DNA of 47,312 nt. Origin: UBA2287 sp964479665. GTDB taxonomy: Bacteria > Bacteroidota > Bacteroidia > Bacteroidales > Tenuifilaceae. Shown here piece by piece: positions 15,543 to 24,162 of the stretch (position 1 is its first letter; each line of letters begins with the position of its first letter). Both the position numbers and the translations under genes were made by a program. The stretch is taken from assembly GCA_964479665.1 (NCBI GenBank), contig CAYZNN010000028.1:1-47312 (forward strand), in the 5' to 3' direction. The notes under the pieces are model-generated. The model was not told where the DNA came from. It ran no database searches and saw nothing but the letters and a program-made list of their open reading frames with translations.

Positions 15543-17705
15543 ATGTTGTCGAACATAGCCGACTACTTTCAATTGCCGCTTTCGAATCCGGTGCTCATTT
15601 TTGCGGTAATACTGCTAATCATTCTTTTTGCCCCAATTCTTTTCGAACGATTAAGAATTCCTCCACTCATCGGACTTATTATTGCTGGGGCTTTGTTTGG
15701 CCCATATCTGTTCAATGTTCTTGAACGCGACAGTAGCATTGTGCTATTTGGCACCGTGGGGATGCTTTACATAATGTTCTTGTCGGGCTTGGAAATTGAT
15801 ATTACCGATTTCAGAAGGAGCCGTTTTATGATTGGGACATTCGGTTTATACACCTTTATTGTCCCAATGGCATTAGGTATTCCCTTAGGTATGTACGTGT
15901 TGGGCTACTCAGTTCCAACATCGGTACTCATGGCAAGTCTTTTTGCTTCGCATACCCTTATTACCTACCCAATGGTTAGCAAAATGGGTATTGCTCGCAA
16001 TTTTGCAGTAAGAGCCGCAGTAGGAGGCACCATGATTACCAACACCCTTGCACTTCTTGTGCTTGCCGTTATTGTTGGAATGGTAAAGGGAGAACTCACC
16101 TGGCTATTCGTAATTCGACTGGTCATTTCAACCATAATTTTTTTAGTTCTCATTTGGGCCCTTTATCCCCTTATAGGCCGATGGTTTTTTAAAAAGAATA
16201 CCGATGATATTGCCCAATATCTTTTCATCCTGGCAATGGTATTCTTGGCCAGCTTCATGGCCTTGGTAGCTGGGGTAGAACCCATTATTGGTGCATTCCT
16301 ATCGGGTATTGTTCTAAACAGGTTAATACCAAAAACTTCGGCTCTCATGAACCGAATCAATTTTGTTGGTAATGCGCTTTTCATTCCGTTCTTTCTTTTT
16401 GGAGTGGGAATGCTGGTGAATTTTAAAGCATTCTTTAGCGACATACGAACCATTGAGGTAGGGCTAGCCATGAGCATTGTGGCAACATTGGGCAAGTACA
16501 TTTCGGCATGGTTAACCCAAAAAACTTTCAACTTCAGCACCGATGAACGCAGCTTAATATTTGGTTTAAGCAATTCGCAGGCCGCAGCCACACTTGCAGC
16601 TATTACCATTGGCTACAATATTGTGTTAGGCCAAGACCCAAACGGCGAACCTATTCGCCTACTCGACGATGCCATCCTTAACGGAACAGTTATGATGATA
16701 TTAGTAACCTGTATAATAGCTTCGTTCGCAACACAATCGGGGGGCCGCAATTTAACTCTGAAAAACACCGACGAGGTTGTAGAAGATTCAGGTTTCTCGC
16801 TGAGCGAACGAATACTAATTCCTATTAATAATATTGAAAATGCTGATAGTTTAGTCAATTTTAGCACCATTATTAAATCGAAAAGGAATAAAGAAGGGCT
16901 TTTTGCCCTGCACGTTGTGGCCCATAATGGCAATATTGCCAGCTCGGAGGCCCAAGGCAAAAAAATACTCGAAAAGGCATCGCAAGCTGCTGCTGCAAGC
17001 GACAATCATATCCATACGTTACTTCGATACGATAACAGCTCTGAGGATGGCATAGTTAACATAGTGAGAGAGCAAAAAATTTCTGATATTCTACTAGGCC
17101 TACACCATGGAACTAGCCTTTCTAATTCGTTCCTAGGCAACATTACCGATAGCATTCTGGTTCGTTGCAATGCCAATATAGCCGTGTACAAGCAAACTCA
17201 GCCCATTGAAACCATAAAGCGCACTATTGTAATTGTGCCCGACAAAGCCGAATTGGAAATTGGATTTGCCTTTTGGCTCATACGGGTTTGGAATTTAAGT
17301 CGCAACATGGGTACCGAACTTGCCTTTTTCAGCAGCGAAGGAACCCTTAGCGCCATTGAACGAATACATGCAAAACACCCTGTTAAAGCAACATTCAACG
17401 AATTTTCGAATTGGGGCCGATTTGCACAACTTATTCCACATGTTAAACCCAACGACATGGTTTTTATTATAATGAGTCGCAAGGGACATATATCCTACCA
17501 TTCGGGTATGTCTCGTGTTCCAGAGGTGTTAAACTACTACTTTGCCAAAAACAGTTTTACCCTAGTTTACCCATTGCAATCGGACAAGGAAACCGAAATG
17601 GCCAAGGGGCTCAGCAGTCTTCTCGACCTCGAAACCCTAAAGGGTAATATTGAACGCCTCGACGATGTTGGAAAGGAAATTGTGAAACTTTTCTGGAAAA
17701 AGTAA
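15543..17705 (+). CDS. CPA2-type cation:proton antiporter with C-terminal universal-stress-like region
   Basis: A 720-residue protein. Residues 1-395 form about 12-13 membrane helices of a Kef/NapA-like exchanger, with LRIPPLIGLIIAGALFGPYLFNVL, LFGTVGMLYIMFLSGLEID, ASLFASHTLITYPMVSKMGIARNFAVRAAVGGTMITNT and the GLSNSQAAATLAAI segment. Residues about 420-715 are cytoplasmic and look like two universal-stress-protein-like repeats (RILIPINNIENADSLVNF; RTIVIVPDKAELEIGF), probably regulatory. It exchanges sodium or potassium for protons. The start at 15543 gives the usual short N-terminus before helix 1. Confidence 0.9.
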   Translation: MLSNIADYFQLPLSNPVLIFAVILLIILFAPILFERLRIPPLIGLIIAGALFGPYLFNVLERDSSIVLFGTVGMLYIMFLSGLEIDITDFRRSRFMIGTFGLYTFIVPMALGIPLGMYVLGYSVPTSVLMASLFASHTLITYPMVSKMGIARNFAVRAAVGGTMITNTLALLVLAVIVGMVKGELTWLFVIRLVISTIIFLVLIWALYPLIGRWFFKKNTDDIAQYLFILAMVFLASFMALVAGVEPIIGAFLSGIVLNRLIPKTSALMNRINFVGNALFIPFFLFGVGMLVNFKAFFSDIRTIEVGLAMSIVATLGKYISAWLTQKTFNFSTDERSLIFGLSNSQAAATLAAITIGYNIVLGQDPNGEPIRLLDDAILNGTVMMILVTCIIASFATQSGGRNLTLKNTDEVVEDSGFSLSERILIPINNIENADSLVNFSTIIKSKRNKEGLFALHVVAHNGNIASSEAQGKKILEKASQAAAASDNHIHTLLRYDNSSEDGIVNIVREQKISDILLGLHHGTSLSNSFLGNITDSILVRCNANIAVYKQTQPIETIKRTIVIVPDKAELEIGFAFWLIRVWNLSRNMGTELAFFSSEGTLSAIERIHAKHPVKATFNEFSNWGRFAQLIPHVKPNDMVFIIMSRKGHISYHSGMSRVPEVLNYYFAKNSFTLVYPLQSDKETEMAKGLSSLLDLETLKGNIERLDDVGKEIVKLFWKK

Positions 17706-17769
17706 TAACTTGTGGAATAAAACCTATTGGGCTCTTAATTGTTTACTATAGCAAAACTTAAAAAGACAA

Positions 17770-19179
17770 GTGGAACGCGAAGTATACTCCATTAAGCGCA
17801 AAGCGCTTATGCTTAACCTCGACATAACCATGTACGGTACCATTGCCGAAATTGGGGGTGGACAGGAAGTGGCTCGAAATTTTTTTCAGGCTGGAGGCGC
17901 ATCGGGCACCATTGCAAAAACCATTTCGGCTTACGACAAAACTTTTAGCGACCACCTATATAACGAGGGTAAAAGCGGACGATACGTTTGCCTCCCACGT
18001 CTCGAAAAAATGCTCGAAGCTGAATACAAGGAACTTACAACTGTGCTGGGGGCAAGCCGAAAGGCGAATACCCGTTTCTTTGCATTTGCCAACACAGTTG
18101 AAACCCTTAACTACAAAAAGGATAATGAGGGTGGAGGATGGCTTGGTGTTAAATTCGAGCTAACCAAACCCGGCGAACCCAACGAGGTTGTAATTCATGT
18201 TAAGTTGAAAGAGAACGATGGTATTCTTCAACAGTATACCCTTGGGAATATTGGCGTAAACCTAATTTTTGCCTGCTTCCTTTACCACAGCACTCCCAAT
18301 ACCTTTCTGCAATCCCTGCTCGACAATCTCGATACCGACCGGGTTGAAATAACCATGGCACGGATGAAAGGCCCCGACCTTGCTTATGTGGATAATCGGT
18401 TGCTCTGTCTTCAGCTTGTTAAAAACAACATGACCAGCGCAGTGGTTTTCGATAGGTTTGGAAAGGTAACCCAGCCCGCCGATTTTCTTTATAAGAAGAA
18501 TGCAATAGTACTTCGGGGTCGGTTCAGGCCCATAACCTACGTAGGTTTCGATATTCTGAAGACTTCCTACGCCCTTTTCAAAACCGAACAGGGCTATAAC
18601 CGCGATAATACGCTGCAAATTTGCGAGCTTACCCTCAATAATTTACTTGAGGAGGGCCAAATTAACGAGCGCGACTTTCTCGATCGGGTCGATTTGCTCA
18701 ATGGCATGGGCCAGAATGTTCTGGTTTCGAATTTTCGAGAGTTTTACCGATTGGTCGATTACCTTGCCCAGTTTAAACTGAACAATCTCCGAATTGTAGT
18801 TGGCGTTCCTACTTTCAAAAAAATATTGGAAAAGCAGTACTATAGCCATTTACGTGGTGGAATTCTCGAGGCCATGGGCCGCATGTTCCCAAATCACACA
18901 CGTTTCTACGTGCACCCTTCGCTAAATAAGGAAAGCGGAGAACTCATACTGGTTGACGATGTTGAAATGGAGCCCGACGTGCGCCATATATTCAACTATT
19001 TAGTTGAAAACAAAAAGATTCGTAACCTACGTAGAGCCAAACCCCAATGGCTCAATATCAGTTCGCACGATGTACTGAAATTCATTGAATCTCGAAACCC
19101 CATTTGGGAAAATATGGTGCCCCGGTACGTATCGAAAACCATTAAGGCCAAAGGTTTATTTGGTTTTGGCAAGCACTAG
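17770..19179 (+). CDS. Conserved cytosolic protein of unknown function
   Basis: A 469-residue soluble protein. Its N-terminus, LNLDITMYGTIAEIGGGQEVARNFF followed by GGASGTIAKTISAYDKTFSD, is strongly conserved in a family spread over Bacteroidota, cyanobacteria and proteobacteria. Members are often labelled nicotinate-nucleotide adenylyltransferase, but no nucleotidyltransferase motif ((H/T)xGH, SxTxxR) is visible, so the label is doubtful. The C-terminus is basic and ends in a GLFGFGKH tail. The start is GTG at 17770; an ATG at 17809 would cut off 13 residues of a conserved-looking lead. It stands alone between two intergenic gaps. The function is unknown. Confidence 0.7.
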   Translation: MEREVYSIKRKALMLNLDITMYGTIAEIGGGQEVARNFFQAGGASGTIAKTISAYDKTFSDHLYNEGKSGRYVCLPRLEKMLEAEYKELTTVLGASRKANTRFFAFANTVETLNYKKDNEGGGWLGVKFELTKPGEPNEVVIHVKLKENDGILQQYTLGNIGVNLIFACFLYHSTPNTFLQSLLDNLDTDRVEITMARMKGPDLAYVDNRLLCLQLVKNNMTSAVVFDRFGKVTQPADFLYKKNAIVLRGRFRPITYVGFDILKTSYALFKTEQGYNRDNTLQICELTLNNLLEEGQINERDFLDRVDLLNGMGQNVLVSNFREFYRLVDYLAQFKLNNLRIVVGVPTFKKILEKQYYSHLRGGILEAMGRMFPNHTRFYVHPSLNKESGELILVDDVEMEPDVRHIFNYLVENKKIRNLRRAKPQWLNISSHDVLKFIESRNPIWENMVPRYVSKTIKAKGLFGFGKH

Positions 19180-19294
19180 GTGCCTAATTCCGATACAATT
19201 TACGTAGAATTCTGTTTATTGTTCATACGCATAGGGTAAACAAAATTCAAATAAAGTTCAAACCCATTCGTTTCTCCAATTAAATATTAATTAA

Positions 19295-20326
19295 ATGAAA
19301 ACCATACTTGTTACAGGCGGAACGGGCTATATTGGCTCGTGGATAGTGAAATATCTTCTCGAAAAGGGATACTCGGTTCGGGTTACTGTAAGAGACAAAT
19401 CGAAAAGTTCACGTTACGAACATCTGGTAACCCTTGCCCAAAATACCTCGGGTAGCCTCGAGTTATGGAGCGCCAATTTGACACAGGAAGGTTCGTTCGA
19501 TGAGGCTGCCAAAGGAGCCGACGCAATAATACATGTAGCCTCGCCATTCACCTTACGCTTTAAGGATGCCCAGCGCGACCTTATTGAGCCAGCACTAAAG
19601 GGCACTCAGAATGTGCTGAATGCAGCTACCCAATCGGGCACGGTTAAACGGGTTGTGCTAACCTCGAGCGTGGCAGCCGTGCATGGCGATAATGCCGATA
19701 TGGCCGACAAGGGGCTGACCGAATTCACCGAGGAGCATTTCAATACTTCGAGTAGTCCGAAGCACCAGCCCTACTCCTATTCCAAGGTACTTGCCGAAAA
19801 GGAAGCATGGCGAATTGCCGAAAGCCAAAACCAATGGAAGTTGGTTGTAATCAATCCTTCGTTCGTAATGGGTCCTTCCTTAGCCAACAGTAGCGATTCC
19901 GAAAGCCTGAATTTCATGAAGGACCTTCTGAAAGGGAAATTTTTAATGGGTGCCCCCAACCTCATGTTTGGGTTTGTTGATGTGCGCGATGTGGCACAGG
20001 CTCATGTTCTCGCGCTAGAGAACGAAAATGCTGAGGGCCGACATATTCTGGCGCACAGTACCTTGAGTGTGATGCAGTTGGCCCAGGTGGTGAAAAAACT
20101 TTACGGTAAGAAATATGCAATGCCATTAACAATTGCACCCAAGTTTTTGCTCTACTTAATTGGAGCACTATTTGGGGTTACCCCCAAATTTGTTAAAAGA
20201 AATATTGGGCACACTATAAAATTGAACACCCAGCGAAGCCGCGTAAAACTTGGGCTACAATACCGTTCGTTCGATGAAACAGTAAAGGATATGGTGGAGC
20301 AGATGGAAAGGCTGAGAATGGTATAA
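19295..20326 (+). CDS. NAD(P)-dependent epimerase/reductase (extended SDR, DFR-like)
   Basis: A 343-residue extended short-chain dehydrogenase. The nucleotide-binding GGTGYIGSW is at residues 7-15, followed by VRVTVRDKSK and GADAIIHVASPF. The catalytic set is SS (LTSSVAAVHG) and Y-x3-K in QPYSYSKVLAEKEAW. The arrangement is closest to dihydroflavonol-4-reductase-like aldehyde/ketone reductases and not to sugar epimerases. The C-terminus carries a KFLLYLIGALFGVTPK hydrophobic segment. The substrate is unknown. No obvious operon partner. Confidence 0.88.
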   Translation: MKTILVTGGTGYIGSWIVKYLLEKGYSVRVTVRDKSKSSRYEHLVTLAQNTSGSLELWSANLTQEGSFDEAAKGADAIIHVASPFTLRFKDAQRDLIEPALKGTQNVLNAATQSGTVKRVVLTSSVAAVHGDNADMADKGLTEFTEEHFNTSSSPKHQPYSYSKVLAEKEAWRIAESQNQWKLVVINPSFVMGPSLANSSDSESLNFMKDLLKGKFLMGAPNLMFGFVDVRDVAQAHVLALENENAEGRHILAHSTLSVMQLAQVVKKLYGKKYAMPLTIAPKFLLYLIGALFGVTPKFVKRNIGHTIKLNTQRSRVKLGLQYRSFDETVKDMVEQMERLRMV

Positions 20327-20460
20327 TATTTCTTCGTTTTTTAACACTCGGGTAACAATAAAAACCGATATTCGGTGCAATAAATCATATTTGTTTGAAT
20401 AGTTATACTATTGCATTCAAAATGAGTTTTCTTTAATTGTTCCATCTCAACGCTTGCACT

Positions 20461-20643
20461 ATGTCGAAAAAGAGTTACCACAACGGCACTGCAGGAGCCG
20501 TTTACGGCTTAGGCCTTATTGGGGCAGCCGTTTATTACATATCAATTGCCACAACGTTTTGGATGGGAGTACTAGGATTCCTTAAAGCTTTGGTGTGGCC
20601 CGCATTTCTGGTTTATGGTGCACTTAAAAGTTTGGGCATGTAA
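20461..20643 (+). CDS. Small two-helix membrane protein
   Basis: A 60-residue protein reading MSKKSYHNGTAGAVYGLGLI onward, with two hydrophobic segments (about 13-35 and 38-56) joined by a short turn. The ATG at 20461 is chosen over an in-frame start at 20437 because the latter adds only eight residues unlike the family. It resembles small conserved inner-membrane proteins of unknown role. A strong terminator follows within 1 bp, which supports the frame as a real gene. Confidence 0.65.
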   Translation: MSKKSYHNGTAGAVYGLGLIGAAVYYISIATTFWMGVLGFLKALVWPAFLVYGALKSLGM

Positions 20644-20677
20644 AAAAGGTGATTCCTTTTAGCGAGAATCACCTTTT
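20644..20677. terminator. Bidirectional terminator hairpin
   Basis: A perfect 12-bp stem, AAAAGGTGATTC at 20644-20655 with GAATCACCTTTT at 20666-20677, and a 10-nt loop. It has T/A tracts on both sides and serves the small membrane protein and the convergent redoxin gene. Confidence 0.85.
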
Positions 20678-20697
20678 GCAATTCAATCTATTCAACT

Positions 20698-21276
20698 TCA
20701 CACCAAATCGCAGGCATCGGTGGGCATCCAATGCTTCTCTTTGCCATCCCATTTTACATTGCAACCAATGGGATTAGTATACTTAAGGACGATTTCCTTG
20801 CCGGTTATCAGCTGGTCGAGCGCATTTTCCAAATCGTTTACGGATATTCGCGATGCGTCGCGGGGGCTATCGACTGCCCTTCCGGTGTAAACAAGTTCCC
20901 TTTTGCTATTAAATACGTAAAAGTGCGGTGTACGAAGCGCTCCGTACTTTAGAGCCACCTCTTGGGATTCGTCGTAAAGGTAAATCCACGGGAACTTATG
21001 CTCCTGCATACGCTTTACCATATTGGGGAAACTATCCTCCTCGTAAGTATTTTTGCTGTTGGAGTTAATACCAACAAACCTTACGCCCATAGGGGCGTAC
21101 TTTTCAACTGTTTTTCGGGTAACCTCGTCGGAGCCAATAACGTAGGGGCAGTGGTTGCATGTAAAAAAAACAACCAAGTAATCTTCGGTAAAATCGGCCA
21201 ATGCGTAAGTTTGTCCGTTGGTAGCAGGCAGCTTAAAATCGGGTGCCTTTTCATTTATTTGAAGTGTGAATGCCAT
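20698..21276 (-). CDS. Thioredoxin-fold redoxin (AhpC/TSA-like)
   Basis: A protein of about 192 residues with the redoxin core APDFKLPATNGQTYALADF, then VVFFTCNHCPYVIGSDEV, which carries a C-x2-C active site (CNHC), and the GALRTPHFYVFNSK strand with cis-Pro. It should reduce disulfides or peroxides in the cytosol. The start MAFTLQINEKAPDF at 21276 is preferred; an upstream ATG at 21303 adds nine residues outside the domain. It is convergent with the small membrane protein and divergent from the PerR-like operon, which suggests a shared oxidative-stress role. Confidence 0.88.
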   Translation of the reverse strand: MAFTLQINEKAPDFKLPATNGQTYALADFTEDYLVVFFTCNHCPYVIGSDEVTRKTVEKYAPMGVRFVGINSNSKNTYEEDSFPNMVKRMQEHKFPWIYLYDESQEVALKYGALRTPHFYVFNSKRELVYTGRAVDSPRDASRISVNDLENALDQLITGKEIVLKYTNPIGCNVKWDGKEKHWMPTDACDLV

Positions 21277-21388
21277 ATTTTTTTTTATATAACAAGTATC
21301 CATAACAAACAGTTCATTTTTTCCTGTATACCCTAAACAATTTTCGTAATTTGATGTTTTTACTACATAAGTATAATTCCTATTTAAT

Positions 21389-21826
21389 ATGAATTACGCC
21401 GATATAGCCAAAATGCTTTCCGAAAGCGAACTTAAAGTTACACCCCAAAGGGTGGCTGTTATTGAGGCGCTTTATGCGCTAAAGGATCATCCCACGGCCG
21501 ATGCTGTAAAGGAATATGTACAAAGAAACCACCCAAACCTTGCACTTGGCACTGTGTACAACACCCTCGAAACATTTTGTGAAAAGGGAATAGTTCGGAA
21601 GGTAAAAACCGTCAAGGATTTTATGCGGTACGATATTATAACCCAAAATCACCACCACTTGTACTGTGAACAGTACGACCGAATTGAGGATTTTTTTGAT
21701 GAGGAACTCGACGAAATCCTGCTCAACTACTTCTCGAAGAAACCAATTCCTGGCTGGGATATAAAAAATATTAAGCTGCAAATTGACGGAAACTATAAGG
21801 ATCATAAACCTCCAAAAAACGAATAG
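21389..21826 (+). CDS. Fur/PerR-family transcriptional regulator
   Basis: A metal-dependent repressor of the Fur superfamily, 145 aa. The winged helix is seen in VTPQRVAVIEALYALKDHPTADAVKEYV and LGTVYNTLETF, and the metal region in NHHHLYCEQYDRIEDF. It lacks the CxxC pairs that hold structural zinc in most PerR and Fur proteins; only two cysteines remain. It heads an operon with a ferritin-like protein (2 bp away) and a peroxiredoxin, so it most likely senses peroxide or iron and controls this operon. A clear Per/Fur box was not found upstream. Confidence 0.85.
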   Translation: MNYADIAKMLSESELKVTPQRVAVIEALYALKDHPTADAVKEYVQRNHPNLALGTVYNTLETFCEKGIVRKVKTVKDFMRYDIITQNHHHLYCEQYDRIEDFFDEELDEILLNYFSKKPIPGWDIKNIKLQIDGNYKDHKPPKNE

Positions 21827-21828
21827 AT

Positions 21829-22341
21829 ATGGGACGTGAAGCAAAGAAAATTTCAACGGTTGACGTTGACAAGTTACTGGGGATGCTCAATTCGGCCCTC
21901 GCCGAAGAATGGCTTGCCTATTACCAGTACTGGATTGGCGCTAGGGTTATGGAAGGCCCAATGCGCAGCGAAGTTGAACCTGAACTGTTGCTACACGCAA
22001 CACAGGAACTAAACCACGCCGTTATGGTTACAAATCGCATTATTCAGCTTGGTGGAACTCCTATTCTGCATCCGCAGGACTGGTTTAAGCACGCTGGCTG
22101 CGACTACGATGCACCCGTTGATCCTTACATTGAGGTAATTCTTGAACAAAACCTTAAAGGCGAACGGTGCGCTATAAAGCGCTACAACGACATAGCAACC
22201 TTTACCGCTGGCAAAGACCATATGACCCACCAAATGGCCACCCAAATTTTAGCCGAAGAAATTGAGCACGAAAACGATATCGAGGACTGGATTACCGACT
22301 TAGGAAGGATGAAGGAAGAGTTTAAAAAAATAGGAATGTAG
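21829..22341 (+). CDS. Ferritin-like (Dps/bacterioferritin-type) iron-binding protein
   Basis: The 170-residue protein is a four-helix ferritin-like domain with LNSALAEEWLAYYQYWIGARV (helix A ligands), HATQELNHAVMVTNRIIQLGG (E-x2-H ligand pair), EVILEQNLKGERCAIKRYNDI and LAEEIEHENDIEDWI (E-x6-E/H type). This is the layout of a di-iron site. It should oxidise and store iron, protecting DNA from Fenton chemistry. It starts 2 bp after the PerR-like stop. It is not a rubrerythrin: no rubredoxin-like cysteines are present. Confidence 0.85.
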   Translation: MGREAKKISTVDVDKLLGMLNSALAEEWLAYYQYWIGARVMEGPMRSEVEPELLLHATQELNHAVMVTNRIIQLGGTPILHPQDWFKHAGCDYDAPVDPYIEVILEQNLKGERCAIKRYNDIATFTAGKDHMTHQMATQILAEEIEHENDIEDWITDLGRMKEEFKKIGM

Positions 22342-22375
22342 AAATAAATGTTTAATCAACTAAAAATTAAGTAAA

Positions 22376-23083
22376 ATGGAAAACAATCAAGTTTATGCAA
22401 TGCCACGAATTGGCGACAAGGCTCCCGAGTTTAAAGCTGTAACCACTCAGGGCGAAATCAATTTCCCATCGGATTACAAGGGTAGTTGGGTAATTCTTTT
22501 TAGCCATCCGGCCGACTTTACCCCTGTTTGCACCTCGGAGTTTATGACCTTTGCCAGTATGGAAAAGCAGTTTAACGAGGCCAACTGTAAACTGGTAGGC
22601 CTTTCGGTCGATGGGCTATACAGCCACATTGCGTGGCTTCGCACCATTAAGGAAAAAATTGAGTACAAAGGAATGAAGAATGTTGAGGTAACGTTCCCTC
22701 TAATTGAGGACATTACCATGGAGGTTGCCAAAAAGTACGGAATGATGATGCCCGGTGAAAGCAACACCAAAGCCGTTCGCGCAGTGTTTGTAATCGATCC
22801 GCAAGGAGTTATTCGTACCATTATTTACTACCCCTTAAGCCTTGGCCGCAATTTCGATGAGCTATATAGGGTAATTTTGGCGCTTCAAACTGCCGACGAG
22901 TTTAAAATTGCCACCCCCGCCGACTGGCGTCCGGGCGACGATGTTATTGTTCCAACTGCCGGTTCGTGCGGTGTTGCCAAGGAGCGTATGGAGAGCAAGG
23001 ACGAAAGCGTGAAGTGCCACGACTGGTTCTTCTGTACTAAAAAATTGGATAAGAACGCTGTTCTTAAGAAGATTTTAAAGTAG
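22376..23083 (+). CDS. Peroxiredoxin, Prx6/1-Cys-like
   Basis: A thiol peroxidase of 235 aa. The peroxidatic cysteine is C52 in HPADFTPVCTSE; the catalytic Arg and Thr/Ser of the family fit the context. The length and the C-terminal arm (DWRPGDDVIVP, then SCGVAKERM and KCHDWFFCTKK) match the Prx6-type group of bacteria and archaea. The C-terminal cysteines may act as resolving thiols. It is third in the PerR-ferritin operon, 34 bp after the ferritin-like gene, and ends at a strong terminator. Confidence 0.93.
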   Translation: MENNQVYAMPRIGDKAPEFKAVTTQGEINFPSDYKGSWVILFSHPADFTPVCTSEFMTFASMEKQFNEANCKLVGLSVDGLYSHIAWLRTIKEKIEYKGMKNVEVTFPLIEDITMEVAKKYGMMMPGESNTKAVRAVFVIDPQGVIRTIIYYPLSLGRNFDELYRVILALQTADEFKIATPADWRPGDDVIVPTAGSCGVAKERMESKDESVKCHDWFFCTKKLDKNAVLKKILK

Positions 23084-23106
23084 TAGAACAAATTCTTTCT
23101 AGCATT

Positions 23107-23135
23107 GAAAAGCCCGAATAATTCGGGCTTTCATT
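23107..23135. terminator. Terminator between the peroxiredoxin and the convergent glycosyltransferase
   Basis: AAAGCCCGAA at 23109-23118 and TTCGGGCTTT at 23122-23131 form a 10-bp stem with a 3-nt loop and T/A-rich flanks. It acts in both directions. Confidence 0.85.
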
Positions 23136-23141
23136 TATATA

Positions 23142-24149
23142 CTACTTGTAAAAATTCCTCTCAAAAACTTTAAAATCATCCTTTTTAAGAACCAAGCGCT
23201 TCCAGAAGGCAATTATAAAACCTAATCCATAGCCAACCAGCTGCACCCATGCAGCAGCAATGCTTAAAATCGTTACCAAAAATGAGTTTCCCAACAAAAG
23301 GGAATGAATCCAAACCAGAACTGAGTAGCCAATTGGCCCAAGTAAAAACCAGCTAAAAATTGGCGAGAGAAGCACCAAAAGCAGCATACCCACTACAAAA
23401 GCCGATGGTAGTATATGTACAAGTTTTAGGGATCCGGGATGGAGTAAATGCAAGTTAATTCGGGCTTTCCCCGAGTTGAATACCTGACGGAAGAACTTTT
23501 TAAAATCGGTTCGGCGCTTATGGTATACAAAGGCTTTAGGAAAAAGCCGTGTGGAAAAACCTTGCTCTAGTAGCCGAAGGCTATAATCGACATCCTCGCC
23601 AAAACGCATAGCCCCAAATCCTCCCGTAGCCTCGAAGGCCCTTTTTGAAATGCCCATATTGAAGCTACGCGGATGAAACCTGTCGAGTTTCCTTTTTCCT
23701 CCCCTTATTCCCCCTGTGGTAAAAAAAGAGGTCATGGAGTAATTTATGGCTTTCTGAATGTTGGTAAACGAATCATGAGCCCTATCGGGCCCACCAAAAG
23801 CATCGGTCGGATTGGCAGCCAATTCCATTTCAACCTCAGTAAAATAGCTGGGGGGAATAATGCAATCGGAATCGAAAAAAATAAAGTACTCTCCTTTGGC
23901 TCTCTGAGCACCATAATTACGAGTGGTTCCAGGGCCAGAATTGGGTTTTGAATGGTATGTAATACTCAACTGGTTTAAATACTTTTCAACCACATGCCCG
24001 CAGGGCACAGACGAGCCATCCTCAACAATGACAACTTCAAATTGCTTGTACAACTGGAAGGATAAACTCTGCAAGAGTTCGTCCACCTCGTCGGGTCGAT
24101 TGTATACAGGAACAATAACAGAAAATTTCACATTAAAGGTTTTTTGCAA
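23142..24149 (-). CDS. Glycosyltransferase family 2, membrane-anchored
   Basis: The 335-residue protein has the GT-A fold: SVIVPVYNRPDEVDELLQSL, VVIVEDGSS, then the DxD-like FFDSDCIIPPSYF, and a region GFGAMRFGEDVDYSLRLLEQGF that holds the acceptor/catalytic-base ED. From about 240 to 315 it carries hydrophobic segments, so it is anchored in the membrane with its catalytic domain in the cytosol. Donor and acceptor are unknown; cell-surface polysaccharide is the usual role. It is the last gene of the NSS-AGCS-HhH run, 13 bp after the HhH gene. Confidence 0.88.
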   Translation of the reverse strand: MQKTFNVKFSVIVPVYNRPDEVDELLQSLSFQLYKQFEVVIVEDGSSVPCGHVVEKYLNQLSITYHSKPNSGPGTTRNYGAQRAKGEYFIFFDSDCIIPPSYFTEVEMELAANPTDAFGGPDRAHDSFTNIQKAINYSMTSFFTTGGIRGGKRKLDRFHPRSFNMGISKRAFEATGGFGAMRFGEDVDYSLRLLEQGFSTRLFPKAFVYHKRRTDFKKFFRQVFNSGKARINLHLLHPGSLKLVHILPSAFVVGMLLLVLLSPIFSWFLLGPIGYSVLVWIHSLLLGNSFLVTILSIAAAWVQLVGYGLGFIIAFWKRLVLKKDDFKVFERNFYK

Positions 24150-24162
24150 AGGTATAGTTTTG

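Noticed and set aside
17770..19179. Annotation as nicotinate-nucleotide adenylyltransferase
   Set aside because: No HxGH-like or ISSTxxR-like motif is visible; the label appears to be propagated.
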